From: Pseudomonas fluorescens
Lineage (GTDB): Bacteria > Pseudomonadota > Gammaproteobacteria > Pseudomonadales > Pseudomonadaceae
Length of the DNA stretch: 64,000 nt
Direction of reading: 5' to 3'
Assembly: GCF_002022275.1 (NCBI RefSeq)
Contig: NZ_MSDF01000053.1
Span: 52,494-116,493 of the forward strand
Made by a program: the position numbers and the translations under genes. This document shows, piece by piece, positions 61,218 through 64,000 of this stretch (its first letter is position 1; each line of letters begins with the position of its first letter). Below the pieces are notes generated by a model, which had not been told where the DNA came from, ran no database searches, and saw only the letters and a program-made list of their open reading frames with translations.

Positions 61218-63041
61218 ATGTTACGTACATTGCGCGGCATTCCGCTGTTGGGTTGTCTGCTGGGCACCATCGGTTGCCACGTGCAATCGGCTGCCCCGCC
61301 GCCAATCCCGAAGGGTGATTACGGCGCGATCATTCGTTACCTGCAAGCGCGCATCCCGCAGGAGATGGCCCGGGAGAAGGTAGCCGGGTTGTCGATTGCC
61401 CTGGTCAACGGCCAGGAGCTGATCTGGGCGCGGGGCTTTGGCCTGGCAGACAAGGCCCAGGGCGTACCGGTGACGCCGAACACGGCGTTTCGCGCGGGTG
61501 GCATTTCCAAGCTGCTGACCGCGACGGCGGCGCTGCAACTGGTGGAGCAGCAACGGCTGGCCCTCGACGCACCGATCCAGCAAACCCTGCGCGAGTTCTA
61601 CGTGCGCTCGCGGTTTCACAGCGACCAAGGCGCGGCAGACCGCGATATTACCTTGCGCCGCTTACTCAGCCATCAATCCGGATTGCCCAGCGAACACCTG
61701 CGCGACCTGCGCAGCAGCTACGCCATGGGCCAGATGCCGATGCGCGTCTCCGGCGTGTGGCTGAGCAGCCTACCGGGCACCCAGGTCGCTTACTCCAACC
61801 TGGGCTACTCACTGGTCGGCGCGGCGATTGAGCGCAGCAGCGGTAAAAGCTTCGAAGCACAACTGCAAAGTCGCCTGCTCAAACCACTGGAAATGAACCA
61901 GTCGAGTTTTGTCGGCACCGGCGCACAACGGAGCTTTCGCGCCCTGGGTTACGAAGACGGCGTCGCCAGCAGCGACGCCCAAGTGCGTGACCTGGCTTCC
62001 AGCGGGTTGTGGGCCAGCCCCAGAGACCTCAGCCGCTATGTACGAATGCTGTTTGCCAAAGGCCTCTACAAAGGCCAGCAGGTAGTGGGCAGTGCTTCGA
62101 TTGACGAAATGTTCACCCAGCAAAACACCGGCAACGCCCTCGACTTCGATTGCCAGATGGGTTTGGGCTGGTTCCTCGCGCCGTGCGGCGACGAACCGGT
62201 CGGCCCCGGCGTACGCACCTGGCAACACAGCGGCGGCGGCGATGACTTTGCCGCGCAGTTGACCCTGCTGCCGGACCAGCAACTGGCCGTGATCATCATG
62301 GCCAACGACAGCAACGCCGAGGACATGGTGGTGTCGCTGTCCACCGACACGCTGCGCCTGATGCTCCAGGCGCAAACCGGCGACCCCGTGTGCGCTGACG
62401 ACTGCCAGGCACCCAGCCATGGCCTCAAGTTGCGCCAGGTGCCGGCGGCCGTCGACCGCAAGCGCCTTGCCGGGTTTTATGCCACGGCGTGGGGTGTGTT
62501 CCGAATCAAGGATGACCGTGATCGGCTATCCGGGGAACTGGCCGGCTTTGATTTTGAGTTATTGCGCGACGACCAGGGCTGGTTGCGCGCGCAGAAAAAA
62601 GTCCTCGGCTTTTGGCGCAAGGACCTTGGCGAACTGGGCCGCGTGCAACTCGACGTGGTCACGGTGCAGGGCCGGCAGATACTCACCGCCCGCAGCCACG
62701 GCCAGCGTATCGCCATCGGCGAACACATCGACCCGCCGCCGCTGCCCGCGGCCTGGGCTGACACCATCGGCACCTATCAAGTGCTTAACACCCCTGAACC
62801 CGATGCACCGCTGAGCGGCATCAGCGTGCGCCTGGAAGAAGGCTTCCTGGTGATTCGCGGCCAACTGCATGGCGAGCCGCTCACCGATTACATCCTGCTC
62901 CCCGTCGACAACGCCCACGCGGTACTGGCCGGCAACGGCTACGGCCTGGGCGACACCGTGAGCCGCCAGATCAACGGCCTCAGTGCTTCGGGCTACTCCT
63001 TCAAACGCACGAATTCTCCGCAAAAAAACCTGACCTTCTAA
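61218..63041 (+). CDS. Beta-lactamase-fold serine hydrolase lipoprotein
   Basis: A 607-residue predicted lipoprotein (lipobox LGTIGC near residue 20) with a class C/Pbp4*-type serine hydrolase domain. The SxxK motif is in GGISKLLTATAAL, YSN in VAYSNLGYSLVGAAIE, and HSGGGDDF replaces the KTG. The last about 200 residues form a separate domain (LAGFYATAWGVFRIKDDRD, IGTYQVLNTPEPDAP). Such proteins are esterases or D-amino-acid peptidases acting at the cell wall. The ATG at 61218 is chosen to start the lipoprotein signal; a TTG 11 codons earlier keeps the frame open. The next gene starts one base after its stop. Confidence 0.83.
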   Translation: MLRTLRGIPLLGCLLGTIGCHVQSAAPPPIPKGDYGAIIRYLQARIPQEMAREKVAGLSIALVNGQELIWARGFGLADKAQGVPVTPNTAFRAGGISKLLTATAALQLVEQQRLALDAPIQQTLREFYVRSRFHSDQGAADRDITLRRLLSHQSGLPSEHLRDLRSSYAMGQMPMRVSGVWLSSLPGTQVAYSNLGYSLVGAAIERSSGKSFEAQLQSRLLKPLEMNQSSFVGTGAQRSFRALGYEDGVASSDAQVRDLASSGLWASPRDLSRYVRMLFAKGLYKGQQVVGSASIDEMFTQQNTGNALDFDCQMGLGWFLAPCGDEPVGPGVRTWQHSGGGDDFAAQLTLLPDQQLAVIIMANDSNAEDMVVSLSTDTLRLMLQAQTGDPVCADDCQAPSHGLKLRQVPAAVDRKRLAGFYATAWGVFRIKDDRDRLSGELAGFDFELLRDDQGWLRAQKKVLGFWRKDLGELGRVQLDVVTVQGRQILTARSHGQRIAIGEHIDPPPLPAAWADTIGTYQVLNTPEPDAPLSGISVRLEEGFLVIRGQLHGEPLTDYILLPVDNAHAVLAGNGYGLGDTVSRQINGLSASGYSFKRTNSPQKNLTF

Positions 63042-63057
63042 CATGGACGAACACCTG

Positions 63058-63849
63058 ATGCGCGCAAAAAACCTCTGCCTGTCCTTCACCTCGCTGTGCC
63101 TGCTCGCGGCCGCCGACACCGCGATTGCCGAAGACTGGCAATACAGCCTCAAAGCCGGCGTGGGCAATGTGCCACGCTACAGCGGCAGCGACGAACGCAT
63201 GACCGCGCCGCTGCTCGGCGGCAAAGTCATCAGCCCCTGGGGGATCTTCCTCGACACCGACAAAGGCCTGGGCTGGGGCTATGAAGGCAATGCGTTGAGC
63301 TTCTCTGCGTATGTGGGCGCCAGTGGCTCACGCAAAGATAAAAACGAAACAATGCATGCCGGCTCCAAACGCCTCAAAGGCATGGGCGAGATCAAAGCCC
63401 GCCCGCAACTGGGTGTAAGCGCCAGTTACAACCTGGGCAACGTGATTGCCGGCGCAACCCTGGAACACGCCCTCAAGGAAGACGACCACAAAGACACCGG
63501 CAAGGCCTACACCCATCTGGAACTCAGCCTGGGCACCAACCTCTATGAAGGCCGCTACGGCTCCATCGACGCCAGCCTCAGCAGCCACTTTGGCGACCGC
63601 AATTACCTGCAAACCTGGTACGGCGTCACCACCGGCCAGGCCGCGCAAAGCAGGTTCAAGGCATACAAGGCGGGAGCAGGCAATATCAGCAACGGCCTGA
63701 ACCTGGTGTGGAGCCTGCCAATCAGCGAACACACCCAGTTCTCGACCTTGCTGGATGTGCAATACCTGGCAGATGAAGCGGGCAAGAGCCCGATTGTGGA
63801 GCGGCGGTTGCAGACCTCGGTGATGGGGATGCTTGAGTACACTTTCTAA
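63058..63849 (+). CDS. MipA/OmpV family outer-membrane protein
   Basis: A 263-residue outer-membrane barrel protein of the MipA/OmpV family: signal peptide ending TAIA, then YSLKAGVGNVPRYSGSDERM, the family's hallmark start with (P)xYxGSD, LGGKVISPWGIFLDTDKGLG, and a C-terminal strand ending in aromatic F. MipA relatives scaffold murein synthases. The ATG at 63058 begins a normal signal peptide; one at 63043, just after the previous stop, adds five residues. It is coupled to the serine hydrolase gene, suggesting both act on the envelope. Confidence 0.87.
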   Translation: MRAKNLCLSFTSLCLLAAADTAIAEDWQYSLKAGVGNVPRYSGSDERMTAPLLGGKVISPWGIFLDTDKGLGWGYEGNALSFSAYVGASGSRKDKNETMHAGSKRLKGMGEIKARPQLGVSASYNLGNVIAGATLEHALKEDDHKDTGKAYTHLELSLGTNLYEGRYGSIDASLSSHFGDRNYLQTWYGVTTGQAAQSRFKAYKAGAGNISNGLNLVWSLPISEHTQFSTLLDVQYLADEAGKSPIVERRLQTSVMGMLEYTF

Positions 63850-63868
63850 GCTGAAAAACCGATTCAAC

Positions 63869-63960
63869 ATGTGGGAGCGGGCTTGCTCGCGAAGGCGGCG
63901 TGTCAGTTGATAGATTCATTGGCTGACCCACCGCATTCGCGAGCAAGCCCGCTCCCACAT
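63869..63960. repeat. REP pair
   Basis: ATGTGGGAGCGGGCTTGCTC and its complement ending at 63960, downstream of the MipA/OmpV gene. No further gene is seen in the last 40 bases. Confidence 0.85.
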
Positions 63961-64000
63961 TTGGATCTCCATTTTGTCAGGGGGAACGCGGTCTGCTCTA

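Noticed and set aside
1..64000. tRNA or rRNA genes
   Set aside because: No cloverleaf-like or rRNA-like sequence was noticed on either strand while reading; a tRNAscan run would be needed to exclude them fully.

Overview
The window looks like chromosome from a Pseudomonas of the fluorescens group. The signs are high GC with third-position bias, many REP pairs of the GTGGGAGC(T/G)GGCTTG type between genes, an itaconate-catabolism gene order known from Pseudomonas aeruginosa (recalled as PA0877-PA0886), an ampR-ampC pair, and small DUF6124/DUF3077-type genes typical of this genus. Assignments come from reading motifs; no search was run.

Layout. 1-6.2 kb: a hexuronate-type MFS transporter, a GNAT acetyltransferase, a ProP-type osmolyte symporter, and an AraC regulator divergent from an Fsr-type efflux pump. 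6.3-7.1 kb: an astacin-like zinc metalloprotease of lower GC. 7.2-12.3 kb: a divergent catabolic locus (IolG-like dehydrogenase and LacI-type regulator on minus; SDR, phytanoyl-CoA dioxygenase-like enzyme and sugar-binding protein on plus). 12.4-22.7 kb: small housekeeping and accessory units (MAPEG and DUF2834 opposite a MmyB-type regulator, amidase, DUF6434-RidA-CPBP, a secreted NTF2-like protein, MocR/EamA pair, YceI, thioesterase, dienelactone hydrolase).

23-42.3 kb is the accessory core. It holds a contact-dependent inhibition (CDI) locus on minus: cdiB, a 3467-residue cdiA ending in a Ntox21-like toxin, and a TTG-start immunity gene. An orphan cdiA 3' module follows, ending in a colicin D-like tRNase with a colicin D-type immunity gene. 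Then come a pentapeptide-repeat gene, a DUF2846 lipoprotein and a DUF6429 gene, separated by copies of one inverted-repeat element. Two small plus-strand genes (23280 and 29239) each carry a long structured leader. The two leaders share one fold but have different sequences. In each, two flanking hairpin loops and two flanking motifs, one overlapping the ribosome binding site, are complementary to a central domain, and the complementarity changes in step between copies. This is the most novel signal in the window.

42.6-50.5 kb: DUF2252 protein, class III aminotransferase with an APC permease and a clear terminator, DUF1349 protein, two LysR regulators, and AmpC beta-lactamase divergent from AmpR. 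50.6-60.6 kb: an itaconate uptake and degradation cluster (TRAP dctPQM, ccl, ict, MmgE/PrpD, acyl-CoA dehydrogenase, ich) with a divergent LysR regulator. An identical palindrome, GCGTTC-N9-GAACGC, sits upstream of both ich and dctP. 60.6-64 kb: a GFA protein, a beta-lactamase-fold lipoprotein and a MipA/OmpV outer-membrane protein.
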